A DNA stretch of 64,000 bases, from the NCBI GenBank assembly GCA_964627605.1, contig CAZVGZ010000003.1, positions 1 to 64,000 on the forward strand. The letters run 5' to 3'. The notes beneath the pieces are model-generated. The model was not told where the DNA came from, did not search any database, and worked only from the letters and a program-made list of their open reading frames with translations. The DNA is from CAZVGZ01 sp964627605. Its GTDB lineage: Bacteria > Latescibacterota > MWCZ01 > CAZVGZ01. The translations under genes and the position numbers were made by a program. Below, one piece after another: positions 26,314 through 34,802 of the stretch (position 1 is its first letter; each line of letters begins with the position of its first letter).

Positions 26314-26438
26314 CGGCAGGTTGTGATTTTAGGGTTGGAACCGATGTTGCGAGGGTCATGTTGAGAACATCAGCGCTTGCGTGACTCTTGTGACACCCGA
26401 CGAGCCTGCCAGGGAGTGGTGCCGTCCCCCCTCGCCCC

Positions 26439-26474
26439 ACACCCCCGGCTATTGGGCGCCGGGTGTCGATTTTC
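26439..26474 (+). terminator. Terminator-like hairpin before bioB
   Basis: ACACCCCCGGC and GCCGGGTGT pair with a two-base bulge around an eight-base loop, followed by CGATTTT. It would end the Gfo/Idh transcript about 125 bases past its stop. Confidence 0.4.
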
Positions 26475-26552
26475 CCGCTCTACGTTGACCTTGCTGCCCC
26501 ACCACCTATATCCTCTGTTTTCAAAGCGACATTTCCCTCTGTGAGAGATACG

Positions 26553-27602
26553 ATGAATATAGAAAATCTAAGGTCGCGTGCACTTGACTCTGGGGTTTCA
26601 GCCAAAGACGCCCACGCCGTGCTCGATTGGCCTAATGACGACCTGCAAAGTCTGTTTGCAGTGACTACTGAGATAAGGGAGCTGCATCATGGCTTGAGTG
26701 TCGATGCGTGTGCCATCGTCAACGCCAAATCTGGCAGGTGCTCAGAGGATTGTGGTTTCTGCGCGCAGTCTGCGCGCTATGACTCTGACATCGATACTTA
26801 CGAACTTCTGTCATCCGACGAGATTGTCGCCGCAGCCAAAAAGGCTGAATCTCAAGGTGCGCGGCATTTCGGCATCGTGACGGCTCAACGCGGTCTTCGC
26901 AAACAGGACTTACCCAAAATTGCTGAGGCGATCAGGCGTGTGGCTGATGAGACCACAATGGTTCCTGGGGCCTCGTTGGGGTTTGTTGAGCCAGAGGATA
27001 TGGAGGCTCTCAAGGCGGCGGGGCTTCACTGCTTCAATCACAATCTGGAGACCTCCCGACGCAATTTCGAAAGTGTGGTCTCTACGCACTTGTTTGAAGA
27101 GAGGGTCGCAACGGTAAAGGCAGCGAAAGAAGCTGGACTGTTGGCGTGCAGCGGCGGGATTTTCGGCATAGGCGAGACAGACGACGACAGGATTGATCTC
27201 GCAATGACGCTCAAAGAGCTAGAGCCTTCTACGGTGCCACTCAACTTTCTCTACCCAGTTCCAGGAACCCCCATGGCCGAGCAGGCTGATCTCACCCCTG
27301 AAATATGCCTCAAAATTATCGCCATGTTCCGTCTGGTAATGCCGAAAGTCAACCTTGCGGTCTGCGGCGGGCGCGAATACAACCTTCAGGACCGGCAGGA
27401 AGACCTTTTCAAAGCAGGTGTCTCACACCTGCTGGTGGGACACTATCTGACCACTTCCGGGCGCGACGCTGATGACGACAAGCGTCTTGTCGCTGGGCAG
27501 GGACTGACGATCAAGGGACCGCAAGACCAGAGTGCGCCCCATCCAGCGACGCTCCCTGCGAGCGACTCTCACCGGCAACAGAATCTACCGGTGATGCGTT
27601 AG
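26553..27602 (+). CDS. bioB: Biotin synthase
   Basis: 349-residue radical SAM enzyme inserting sulfur into dethiobiotin. The SAM [4Fe-4S] motif is CSEDCGFCAQS (CxxxCxxC), followed by family motifs GIVTAQRG, HNLETSRRNFESVVSTH, SGGIFGIGETDDDR and PLNFLYPVPGTP. The conserved Arg region CGGREYNLQD near the second cluster is present. ATG 26553 gives the normal length; the upstream in-frame extension is unlikely coding. No other bio gene is here, so it stands apart from a biotin operon. A HydE/PylB-like relative is less likely because the BioB signatures are intact. Confidence 0.92.
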   Translation: MNIENLRSRALDSGVSAKDAHAVLDWPNDDLQSLFAVTTEIRELHHGLSVDACAIVNAKSGRCSEDCGFCAQSARYDSDIDTYELLSSDEIVAAAKKAESQGARHFGIVTAQRGLRKQDLPKIAEAIRRVADETTMVPGASLGFVEPEDMEALKAAGLHCFNHNLETSRRNFESVVSTHLFEERVATVKAAKEAGLLACSGGIFGIGETDDDRIDLAMTLKELEPSTVPLNFLYPVPGTPMAEQADLTPEICLKIIAMFRLVMPKVNLAVCGGREYNLQDRQEDLFKAGVSHLLVGHYLTTSGRDADDDKRLVAGQGLTIKGPQDQSAPHPATLPASDSHRQQNLPVMR

Positions 27603-27727
27603 AGCGGCTCTGCGTCAAACTGTTCGAGCGGCCCTAAGACCCGATCGCCTATCTGGACCTCTCGACCTGTCCCAACTCCGCTGCCTATCTTTGGGTGGAC
27701 CGTCCAGAAAAACTCAAAGGGGGATAT

Positions 27728-28579
27728 ATGCCCAAAGTCACATTTCAGGGTGAGCTGGGAGCCTACAGCGAGCTGGCGGCCCGTGAGTTTTTCCAGAAAG
27801 ACACCACCGTCCAACCTACCCAAACTTTTTCCGGCGTATTCGAACGTGTCGTCAACGGTGATGCCGACTTCGGGATGATCCCCATTGAAAACTCACTGGC
27901 TGGCAGTATTCACGAGAACTACGACCTTCTGCTGGAGCACGACTTAGTAATCGTCGGTGAGATAAAGCTTCGGATAAAGCACCACCTAATCGTGATGCCA
28001 GGTGTGTCGCTTGAGGAGTTGCGGCGTGTGGTCTCGCACCCTCAGGCGCTGTCTCAATGCAGGGATTTTCTAAAAAATCTCGACGGCGTCACCGCCGAAC
28101 CGGTGTACGACACTGCCGGGTCGGTCAAAATGCTCAAAGAGTCCGGTGCCCGCGATCTGGCCGCAATCGCATCGGCGCAGGCAGCCCAAGACTATGGCTT
28201 GGAGGTGCTCGCAGCGGGAATAGAGAGCAACCATCATAACTACACCCGGTTCTTGGCGATTGCGAAAAACGGCGAACCTGGTGAGGGCGCAATGAAAACC
28301 TCGATTGTGTTCTCCACCCAGAATAAACCAGGGGGGCTGTTTAAGAGTTTGACAGTATTCGCACTAAGGGATATCAACCTCCTCAAAATAGAATCCAGAC
28401 CGCTGTTCGGGAGCCCCTGGGAATACATGTTCTACCTGGATTTAGAAGGCAGCAACGCCGATGAGCCGTGCGCTAAAGCGTTGGGACACTTAGAGGAACT
28501 GGCAGCCAGCGTAAGAGTGCTTGGGACGTACGAACAGGGACGGACGATCGAAGGGCACATAAATCGGCGGCAGGAGTAG
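27728..28579 (+). CDS. pheA: Prephenate dehydratase
   Basis: 283-residue monofunctional enzyme converting prephenate to phenylpyruvate for phenylalanine synthesis. The PDT domain shows FQGELGAYSELAAREFF, IPIENSLAGSIHENYDLL and the catalytic-loop motif NHHNYTRFLAI. A C-terminal ACT domain (about 195-275, with PGGLFKSLTVFA and IESRPLFGSPWEYMFY) provides feedback inhibition by phenylalanine. No chorismate mutase domain is fused. ATG 27728 has a GGGGG-rich site upstream. The next small gene starts 6 bases after its stop. Confidence 0.95.
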   Translation: MPKVTFQGELGAYSELAAREFFQKDTTVQPTQTFSGVFERVVNGDADFGMIPIENSLAGSIHENYDLLLEHDLVIVGEIKLRIKHHLIVMPGVSLEELRRVVSHPQALSQCRDFLKNLDGVTAEPVYDTAGSVKMLKESGARDLAAIASAQAAQDYGLEVLAAGIESNHHNYTRFLAIAKNGEPGEGAMKTSIVFSTQNKPGGLFKSLTVFALRDINLLKIESRPLFGSPWEYMFYLDLEGSNADEPCAKALGHLEELAASVRVLGTYEQGRTIEGHINRRQE

Positions 28580-28585
28580 GAGCCG

Positions 28586-29149
28586 GTGGGGTCACAATCG
28601 CTAGTGGGAGGAGCTTTCGGGCGCGTTGGTGAGAGGTGGGCGGGCTGGAGGCTCAAGAAAAACTGGAAAAAGCTCTGCTCCATTGATGTTCACACAGCCC
28701 TCAGTCAGGCACGCACCGCTGTCATCTGTCTTCCCAACAATCCATCAGACCTGGCTGCAGCGAGGGAGTTCATTGGCGACATTGCTGAGTGGTGGCCCCA
28801 ACCCACCATCATCACTCTAGCTGATCCTGGCAGCTTTCCTCCCGACTACGATATGGACGATCCTCCCATAGCCCGTTTCGAAAGCCCCACCAACGCCTGG
28901 CGCCTCCCTCACAAGCACGCCGCCCGGTTCGTCCGCAAGATCGCCCCTGATGTGTTCGTCGATCTCAACCGCACCTACCGCCTCTCAACCGCCTATCTCG
29001 CCGTCCAAAGCGCTGCATATCTCAGGGTCGGATTTCGAGGCGCATCCCACGACTTCTTCAACCTCGCTTACGGCGTTACCTCCCAAGAGAAATCAGCGAC
29101 TCAAATCTACAAAGATCTCGTCGACACGCTTCAGGCACACTTCGTGTGA
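28586..29149 (+). CDS. Conserved-looking protein, GT9-like N-domain
   Basis: 187 residues from GTG 28586 with GGAG just upstream, six bases after pheA. It opens with a basic segment (GGAFGRVGERWAGWRLKKNW), then alternating strand-helix sequence (ARTAVICLPNNPSDLAAA, IAPDVFVDLNRTYRLSTAYLAV). The second half recalls the N-terminal Rossmann domain of heptosyltransferase-like (GT9) proteins or their non-catalytic relatives, but the nucleotide-sugar binding domain is absent. Function unknown; a structural or degenerate glycosyltransferase role is possible. No signal peptide. Confidence 0.7.
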   Translation: MGSQSLVGGAFGRVGERWAGWRLKKNWKKLCSIDVHTALSQARTAVICLPNNPSDLAAAREFIGDIAEWWPQPTIITLADPGSFPPDYDMDDPPIARFESPTNAWRLPHKHAARFVRKIAPDVFVDLNRTYRLSTAYLAVQSAAYLRVGFRGASHDFFNLAYGVTSQEKSATQIYKDLVDTLQAHFV

Positions 29150-29621
29150 TTTTGGCCGATTGTCTTCGCCGATCGGCGCGGGTGTGGAGAGGGATGGTTG
29201 CATCGACCTGCGGTTTCTTTTGCGAAGTTCGTGTTGAGTTGTCATCCACCAACAGCAGCTGTCGCTAAGTGACGACCAGACAGGCCAGAATTCGTCGCTA
29301 ATATTCTGCCCGTTTTGCCCTGATCCGATACAACACGGAACCAGCAACCAGATGATGCGATCCAAACACCCTTGATGTGGGCATCCGTTCACTACAAGAA
29401 AACGAGGCGTTCGGGGACCATGAGGCACTGATGTCGGGCTAACTCCTTGGGGTCCATATCATTCGATCTGCGCTGGAAAGCCGGGCGCACAACAGCGCTA
29501 CTGTGGTCGTTTAGCCACGCTGCCCGATAGTGCGAATAGGGCGTTCGGCTTGTCACACGGCCTCTGGTAGTTCATCATTGTTCTATAAGAGACCTGTTCC
29601 CCCAAAAAGCTGGAGCCAGTG
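29150..29621. other. Gene-poor gap before the hydroxypyruvate-isomerase-like gene
   Basis: About 470 bases with no convincing gene. A minus-strand frame around 29290-29470 contains a short coding-like run (MDPKELARHQCLMVPERL) ended by stops and may be debris of a lost gene, but no family is recognisable. No clean promoter or terminator was found. Confidence 0.3.
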
Positions 29622-30395
29622 ATGAAACTTTCCGCTTGCATTGAGATGCTTTTCAACGATGTGGATTTCTACGACCGCATCCCGCTGGCTGCCAAGTCAG
29701 GTGTGTCAGCCATCGAGTTCTGGGATTGGACTGAGAAAGACATCCCTCGGATCGCCGATCTGACACAAGAGCATGGTCTGGCTGTGGCGACATGCATAGG
29801 TTCCCACGGTGGAGCACCAGCCAATCCTGCTGAACGCAAAAGTTTTTTGGAGGGGCTGGAGGCGTCGATTCCCGTTGCCAAACAACTTGGGGTGCCAACT
29901 CTGCTGATTACGGTCATGAGCCCTGGTCAGAAAGAGGGGTTTGCCGATCTGAGCGACCATCAGATGCACACGAGTATAGTTGAAGGACTGGGGCAGGCCG
30001 CGCCGATGGTGGAGGAGGCGGGGCTGTTCTTGGCGGTTGAGCCGCTAAATGTGCTTGTGGATCACCCTGGCTACTATCTGACCACCTCAGAGGAGGGGTT
30101 CGATATTTTGGGTGAAGTTGGTAGCCCCAACGTCAAGCTTCTGTTTGACATCTATCATCAGCAGATTACCGAAGGCAATCTTTTGGACAACATTATTCCC
30201 AACATCGGCAGTATCTCGCACTTCCATGTCGCTGACGTCCCCGGTCGCCACGAACCAAGCACCGGCGAGATAAACTACTCCAACGTCTTCGCGGCGATTG
30301 AAAAGACCGGGTATGGCGGCTATGTTGGTCTTGAGTATGGCCCGACCGGCGACACGGCGGAGTCGCTAAAGATAGTTCAAGCGCTTGCGCCTTGA
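29622..30395 (+). CDS. Hydroxypyruvate isomerase-like TIM-barrel protein
   Basis: 257-residue xylose-isomerase-like barrel. Metal-site Glu in LAVEPLNVLVDHPGYY, Asp/His in LLFDIYHQQITEG, His in ISHFHVADVPGRHEP and final Glu in VGLEYGPTGD match the Hyi/OtnI family, which interconverts hydroxypyruvate and tartronate semialdehyde or 2-oxo-tetronates. ATG 29622 has TGGAG upstream; GTG 29619 is also possible. It opens a four-gene plus-strand run with a kinase-like gene, a beta-helix protein and a ceramidase-like hydrolase, all closely spaced. Confidence 0.88.
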   Translation: MKLSACIEMLFNDVDFYDRIPLAAKSGVSAIEFWDWTEKDIPRIADLTQEHGLAVATCIGSHGGAPANPAERKSFLEGLEASIPVAKQLGVPTLLITVMSPGQKEGFADLSDHQMHTSIVEGLGQAAPMVEEAGLFLAVEPLNVLVDHPGYYLTTSEEGFDILGEVGSPNVKLLFDIYHQQITEGNLLDNIIPNIGSISHFHVADVPGRHEPSTGEINYSNVFAAIEKTGYGGYVGLEYGPTGDTAESLKIVQALAP

Positions 30396-30416
30396 AGTTG
30401 CGTAGGACGACGGCGG

Positions 30417-31391
30417 ATGTCCGAACGACCAGAAAAAGCGCTGAGTATGTACGACCTTGGTGCCATCACCGGTTTTGAGCGGCTAGCTGGCGGCACAGCC
30501 AACGTCAACTGGCGAGTCCAGACTGATACAGGCGAGTTTGTTCTCCGCCATCGCAATAGGCGGTACGGTTCGCCAGAAAGAGTCAAAGCAGACCACGAGC
30601 TAAAATCGCATCTGGCCCAAATCGGGCTTGCGGTTTTTGCGCCTCTCAAGTCCACCATAGGGACAACCTGGATAGAGCTGGACTCGAAAATCTACGAGCT
30701 CTACCCGTTTGTCCATGGTAAATGGCCGTCGGAGTTGTCAGCCAAGCAGCTTGAGTTGTTGGGCGGGTTTTTGGCGTCGCTGCATGCTGCGACTGAGAGC
30801 TGGGACGGCGGTGAACTGTTTTGCACCCCCAGGCAGGACTCTCCAGGCGTGCTCACCGGGTGGTTGGATGAGGTTGCCAAAACCGTTGAGGATGATGATG
30901 GTAAAAAACGTGTGGAGTACGTCAGAGAGCAGATAGCCAAAATCAGAAAAGAGATTTCGGACGATGAGTGTCAAGCGCTGCCGCACGCAGTAATTCACGG
31001 CGATGTTCACCCAGCAAACATGCTTTTTGATGGGCGTTGGCTGACCGGTCTATTTGATTGGGACTGCGCGTCGTGGCAGCCCAAAATCCGTGACCTGGTT
31101 GACTGTTTTCTCTACTGCTGCTCACATCGCGATGGCGGTTTTGATCCGACTACCATTCTCACACTGACAAAAAAGTGCACACCGAACCTACCAAGATTTG
31201 AGGCGTTGTTGGACGGCTATGGTCGATCTCTGTCTAACGATGAATTGGATAAGCTGCCTTGGCTGATAAGAGCGCGGTGGATAAGCTGCCGACTGGATGC
31301 CAAACGCAAAATTCCAAAACAGGATTGGCCGCAACTATTGGGCGAAGACACGGTCACGGTTCTTGAGTGGTGCGACGATAACGGCTTTTGA
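30417..31391 (+). CDS. Aminoglycoside-phosphotransferase-fold kinase
   Basis: 324-residue APH/homoserine-kinase-II-like protein. The nucleotide-binding lobe contains LAGGTANVNWRVQT and EFVLRHRNRR; the catalytic loop is HAVIHGDVHPANMLFDG and the metal Asp lies in LTGLFDWDCASW. Substrates in the family include homoserine, choline, sugars and antibiotics. The neighbouring isomerase and hydrolase suggest a sugar-like or amino-alcohol substrate. It follows the isomerase gene by 21 bases. Homoserine kinase type II is possible but not supported by any threonine-pathway neighbour. Confidence 0.85.
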   Translation: MSERPEKALSMYDLGAITGFERLAGGTANVNWRVQTDTGEFVLRHRNRRYGSPERVKADHELKSHLAQIGLAVFAPLKSTIGTTWIELDSKIYELYPFVHGKWPSELSAKQLELLGGFLASLHAATESWDGGELFCTPRQDSPGVLTGWLDEVAKTVEDDDGKKRVEYVREQIAKIRKEISDDECQALPHAVIHGDVHPANMLFDGRWLTGLFDWDCASWQPKIRDLVDCFLYCCSHRDGGFDPTTILTLTKKCTPNLPRFEALLDGYGRSLSNDELDKLPWLIRARWISCRLDAKRKIPKQDWPQLLGEDTVTVLEWCDDNGF

Positions 31392-31407
31392 TACTGGAGC
31401 GGAATCA

Positions 31408-32460
31408 GTGAGTAAAAGAGATGTTGGAGCGCCAGAGAGCAGCCCTATGGGGCCGATTGGTGGAGGTGAGGGATATGCAGACAGTATTGAGTCAGGGGAC
31501 TTCGTCGTCACTGGTATTACCGATCTGCGCAAAGCGCTGGGGTCGGCGCAGACCGAAGACGTGATCTTCGTCCCTGGCGATGCTGAGATTGATATGACCG
31601 TGTGTGCGCGGGCGTGCCGTGAAGTAATCGAGATTCCTGGTGGCGTTACTCTGGCTGGTGGGCGTGGAATTGATGGAGCGCCAGGAGCGATGATATATAG
31701 CGATGAATTTGAGACGCAGCCGCTTATCCGTGTGGTTGGTGATGGTGCCCGCGTCACCGGACTTAGGATAGGAGGGCCGGACCAGAAAGTGCGTTTTGAG
31801 GAGCTTATCGACGCTCTATACCACCACCCAGAGATGGCCAGCGACGGAAAGGGCTACTACTCATTTCCCACATCCAACGGCATTGAGACCGAATGCAACG
31901 GGCTCACGGTGGACAACTGCGAGATATGGGGATGGGGGTGCGCCGGGGTCAACCTGCGTCAGTGTGCGAAAACCGCGCACATTCATCACAACGACATTCA
32001 TCACTGCCAACGCGCTGGCTTAGGATACGGGATATGCTTCCACGGCGCTGATGGCCTCGTCGAGTTCAACAGGTTTGATTACACGCGACATGCGATCGCT
32101 GGATCAGGGGTCCCAGGAACAGCGTATGAAGCGCGTTTCAACATCCACGGCCCAAACTCCACAAGCCACTGCTTCGACATGCACGGAAGTGAAGAGAACA
32201 GTGTTTTAGTCGAAGGACGTAGTATCGCCGGGGATTGGATGAAAATCCACCACAACACATTTGAGTCGGATCAGTCTGCGGTGGGTATTCGCGCTCTGCC
32301 TGGGAAGTTCTGCGAGGTCCATCTCAACTGGTTTAGGGGCTGTCGGGGCGAGGATGCGGTGAAGCTCTACGGCGAGGAGGCCGAGAATGATCCCACCGCG
32401 TTCGGTATCAACGGCAACGTGATCGGTCCTGATCAGAAGCCTGGGGGCTATCCCAAGTAG
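31408..32460 (+). CDS. Right-handed parallel beta-helix protein
   Basis: 350 residues from GTG 31408 with TGGAGCGGA upstream; the longer frame overlapping the kinase is not credible. Pectate-lyase-like coil repeats are visible: GVTLAGGRGIDGAPGAMIY, GLTVDNCEIWGWGCAGVNL, AHIHHNDIHHCQRAG and WMKIHHNTFESDQSAV. The many N/H positions and G-rich turns are typical of polysaccharide lyases or epimerases. No signal peptide is visible, so it may be cytoplasmic or use another route. Likely acts on a polymer or oligosaccharide; catalytic residues cannot be assigned. Confidence 0.82.
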   Translation: MSKRDVGAPESSPMGPIGGGEGYADSIESGDFVVTGITDLRKALGSAQTEDVIFVPGDAEIDMTVCARACREVIEIPGGVTLAGGRGIDGAPGAMIYSDEFETQPLIRVVGDGARVTGLRIGGPDQKVRFEELIDALYHHPEMASDGKGYYSFPTSNGIETECNGLTVDNCEIWGWGCAGVNLRQCAKTAHIHHNDIHHCQRAGLGYGICFHGADGLVEFNRFDYTRHAIAGSGVPGTAYEARFNIHGPNSTSHCFDMHGSEENSVLVEGRSIAGDWMKIHHNTFESDQSAVGIRALPGKFCEVHLNWFRGCRGEDAVKLYGEEAENDPTAFGINGNVIGPDQKPGGYPK

Positions 32461-32491
32461 AACTGATCCAAGCGCAAAAGGTTTTGGAGAT

Positions 32492-33775
32492 ATGAAAGCT
32501 GGATTCAGCAAAAATTGTATCACGCCGACGATGGGCGCACGGATGTTTGGTTGGGGTTCCAGGGATGATGACCCTACTGGATGTACCGACGTCCATGACG
32601 ATCTGTTCGTTCGGGCTTTGTGGCTTCGGGACAACGGTGGTGACGTGCTCATCCTGGAGTTTGACCTGCTCCTTTTTAGCCGGGATGTCGCAGACCGTCT
32701 AAGAGGTGCGGTTGGCCGCCGTTTCGGGCTGACAATGGATCGGATCGTTCTAAACACCTCCCACACCCACAACGGCCCCACCACCGGCACCTGGTGGACA
32801 GCGCTGTATTCAGCACCTGACGCCATATATCTGGACGCGCTTGAATACGCGGTGTTGTCGTCGGCAAACAAGGCGCGTGACAGCCTGAGCGATGTGACAG
32901 TCCATCCTGGACAGACGACGACCGACCTGGCGGTGAGCCGCCGAAAGCCCGACGGTCACGGCGGAGTGATTTGGGAAGCCAACAAGGAAAACACGATCTA
33001 TAACCTCGTGCCTTTCTGCGCATTCAAGAACGACGACGGACAGGTCGTCTGTCTACTGTTTTCGGTGTCCTGCCATCCTTCAGTTGTCAGCGGATTTGAT
33101 ATATCAGCCGACTATCCTGGGGAGGCGATGGCAGCGCTTGATGCCCGTCTAGGCGGTGAGTGCAGCCTGTTTCTTCAGGGGGTCGGTGGTGACACCAAAG
33201 TAAGAGCGCATGACGATGTTGCAGTCTTTGGAACTACTTGGGAGGATCAAGCCACTGCCGGGGTTAGCGTTGCTGAGGCCATCACAAAAGAGTTGGCGTC
33301 AGAGTTGAGAGAAGTCACCCCAAAGCTGCGGGTCTGCGAGTTGGAGGTGGAATTGGCCCTTAGACCTCCACCAAGTGGCCAGGACGGCTCACCTGACCAC
33401 AAGAGCGATGTCAGGCAGCGCTGGGCAGAGCGGATGAAAGAGAGAGAAGCCAGCGGTATTCCGATTCCCACAGCGGTTCGGATGACGGTACATGGAGTGC
33501 AGATCGGTGAGGGCGTCAGGTTGGTTGGGTTGGAAGGAGAAGCGGTTGCGGATTTGGGGTACCTCATAAAAGACGAGTTTGATGGCGGGGTCACATTTCC
33601 TTTGGGGTACACAGATGGTTGCCAGATGTACATCCCTTCGGACCAGATGTTGGATGAGGGCGGCTACGAGGTTGTGAGCTACTACGAGTACCACCAACCT
33701 GCGGGGCTGGCACCGGGGATTGACAGTGCGGTTACAGATGGCGTTCGGGAACTACAACGGTACGGTGTTGGCTAG
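32492..33775 (+). CDS. Neutral/alkaline ceramidase-like hydrolase
   Basis: 427 residues resembling the N-terminal catalytic domain of neutral ceramidases. It begins KAGFSKNCITPTMGARMFGW, has the zinc-ligand motif NTSHTHNGP (HxH) and a later SVSCHPSVVSG. The C-terminal domain of true ceramidases is reduced and the usual nucleophile segment is altered (ISADYPGEAM), so amide hydrolysis of ceramide is uncertain. No signal peptide is seen, unlike secreted ceramidases. Such proteins are repeatedly found with sugar genes in FCB and PVC genomes; the natural substrate is unknown. Confidence 0.8.
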   Translation: MKAGFSKNCITPTMGARMFGWGSRDDDPTGCTDVHDDLFVRALWLRDNGGDVLILEFDLLLFSRDVADRLRGAVGRRFGLTMDRIVLNTSHTHNGPTTGTWWTALYSAPDAIYLDALEYAVLSSANKARDSLSDVTVHPGQTTTDLAVSRRKPDGHGGVIWEANKENTIYNLVPFCAFKNDDGQVVCLLFSVSCHPSVVSGFDISADYPGEAMAALDARLGGECSLFLQGVGGDTKVRAHDDVAVFGTTWEDQATAGVSVAEAITKELASELREVTPKLRVCELEVELALRPPPSGQDGSPDHKSDVRQRWAERMKEREASGIPIPTAVRMTVHGVQIGEGVRLVGLEGEAVADLGYLIKDEFDGGVTFPLGYTDGCQMYIPSDQMLDEGGYEVVSYYEYHQPAGLAPGIDSAVTDGVRELQRYGVG

Positions 33776-33894
33776 AGGGGGCGATAGCGCTGTCAGACAC
33801 GGTCTAGCGATGTGTCGCTCGTTATGTTGTAGAGATAGAACACGATATTCCTACACGCTTTACAGCAGAGCAAAAACCACCAGATACGCAGTGT

Positions 33895-34110
33895 CTAGAT
33901 CACCGACCCGAAACGCCTCCTCAAGGCTGTGTGGAAAGAGCGTGGGCAGACAGGTCCTGAGCACGAGGAGTTAGCAGGGGCAGCGTCTAGTTCGCTGAGC
34001 ACTTCCCCATCAATCTCCGGTGCATCTCTTCCTGCTTCATCCATCAGAGACTCAAGGAGCTTCCTGCGGATCGCCATGTCCTCCCTCAACCCCATGTGCT
34101 GTGCCCGCAT
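33895..34110 (-). pseudogene. Remnant of an unidentified gene
   Basis: A minus-strand frame, closed upstream by TAG, reads WRWAYLAFMRAQHMGLRED, then MAIRRKLLESLMDEAGRD and an acidic stretch before losing coding character. The helical, charged composition is protein-like. It could be the C-terminal piece of a larger lost protein or a real 71-residue protein. Family unknown. Confidence 0.3.
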
Positions 34111-34317
34111 AAACGCAAGATAGGCCCAGCGCCAACCGCTGCTCTACAGGTTTCTTTTTCAGTGATATCCTCAATATCCGATCTCTATTGACGTTTAGCG
34201 ACTCAGCCAGAGCTGATGCACTGTGTCGGCATGTTGGTCTTCAGCCCAATATCAGTTACCCCATTAATCGGCATGGCAGGCCACGATATTTCGCAAATCG
34301 AGATAGAGAACCATGAA

Positions 34318-34446
34318 ATGGCTTACTCCACCGAAACTATTGAGCGTCTTAGTGCAGCGGCGAGACAGCTGATACAGTCCAACGGTGACAGCGCCGCGAA
34401 CGCTCTTCTCGCTGAGGATTCGCTACCTGATTTCGCCCGTCGGTAG
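34318..34446 (+). CDS. Possible 42-residue protein or fragment
   Basis: ATG 34318 opens MAYSTETIERLSAAARQL and continues helical to a stop at 34444-34446. The frame extends further upstream without a better start. No convincing ribosome site. It may be debris of a longer gene. Confidence 0.25.
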   Translation: MAYSTETIERLSAAARQLIQSNGDSAANALLAEDSLPDFARR

Positions 34447-34750
34447 CTCTTCTTTTGCACACCAACCAATCGGGCGATCAGGTTGGGCCGATCTGCGAGG
34501 GTGCATCTAGCCTCAGCGGTCACTGTGTTGCCCTAAAGCCTCTCCGCGACCAAGTCGTCACCATCCAACGGGTTGGTCAATCCAACAGTAATTCCGAATT
34601 TGATCGTCGGTCCTCCGACGCTCACGTCTCAATGGTGGATTGACAGAACGAACTCACAACAGGTATGCGTTGGCGTTGCCGGGTTAGGAGGCTTTGTGGG
34701 ATCGCGTCAGCGGTCAGGTACAGCCAAATGATCTATCTGCACCAAAGTAG

Positions 34751-34781
34751 CGGGGCGGCCCGTTTGGTGTACGCCGCCCCG
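34751..34781 (-). terminator. Hairpin after the metallophosphoesterase gene
   Basis: CGGGGCGGC and GCCGCCCCG pair perfectly over nine positions with a 13-base loop, about 20 bases past the gene end on the minus strand. No U tract follows, so it may stabilise the 3' end rather than act as an intrinsic terminator. Confidence 0.4.
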
Positions 34782-34802
34782 TCCCAACTGCCACGCCGCC
34801 GC

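Larger units (their letters stand above)
33776..34802. other. 1-kb gene-poor region with gene debris
   Basis: Between the ceramidase-like gene and the end of the metallophosphoesterase no intact gene is visible. Three short coding-like stretches stand out and are listed separately or here: 33895-34110 minus, 34318-34446 plus, and 34661-34731 plus. The last reads VGVAGLGGFVGSRQR, a Rossmann start of the Gfo/Idh type, and stops soon after. The pattern is that of decayed genes. Confidence 0.45.

Noticed and set aside
29287..29400. Possible transposase start (ISDEFWPVW) on the minus strand
   Set aside because: Only a few residues match the IS5-type start, the frame is short, and no inverted repeats are present.
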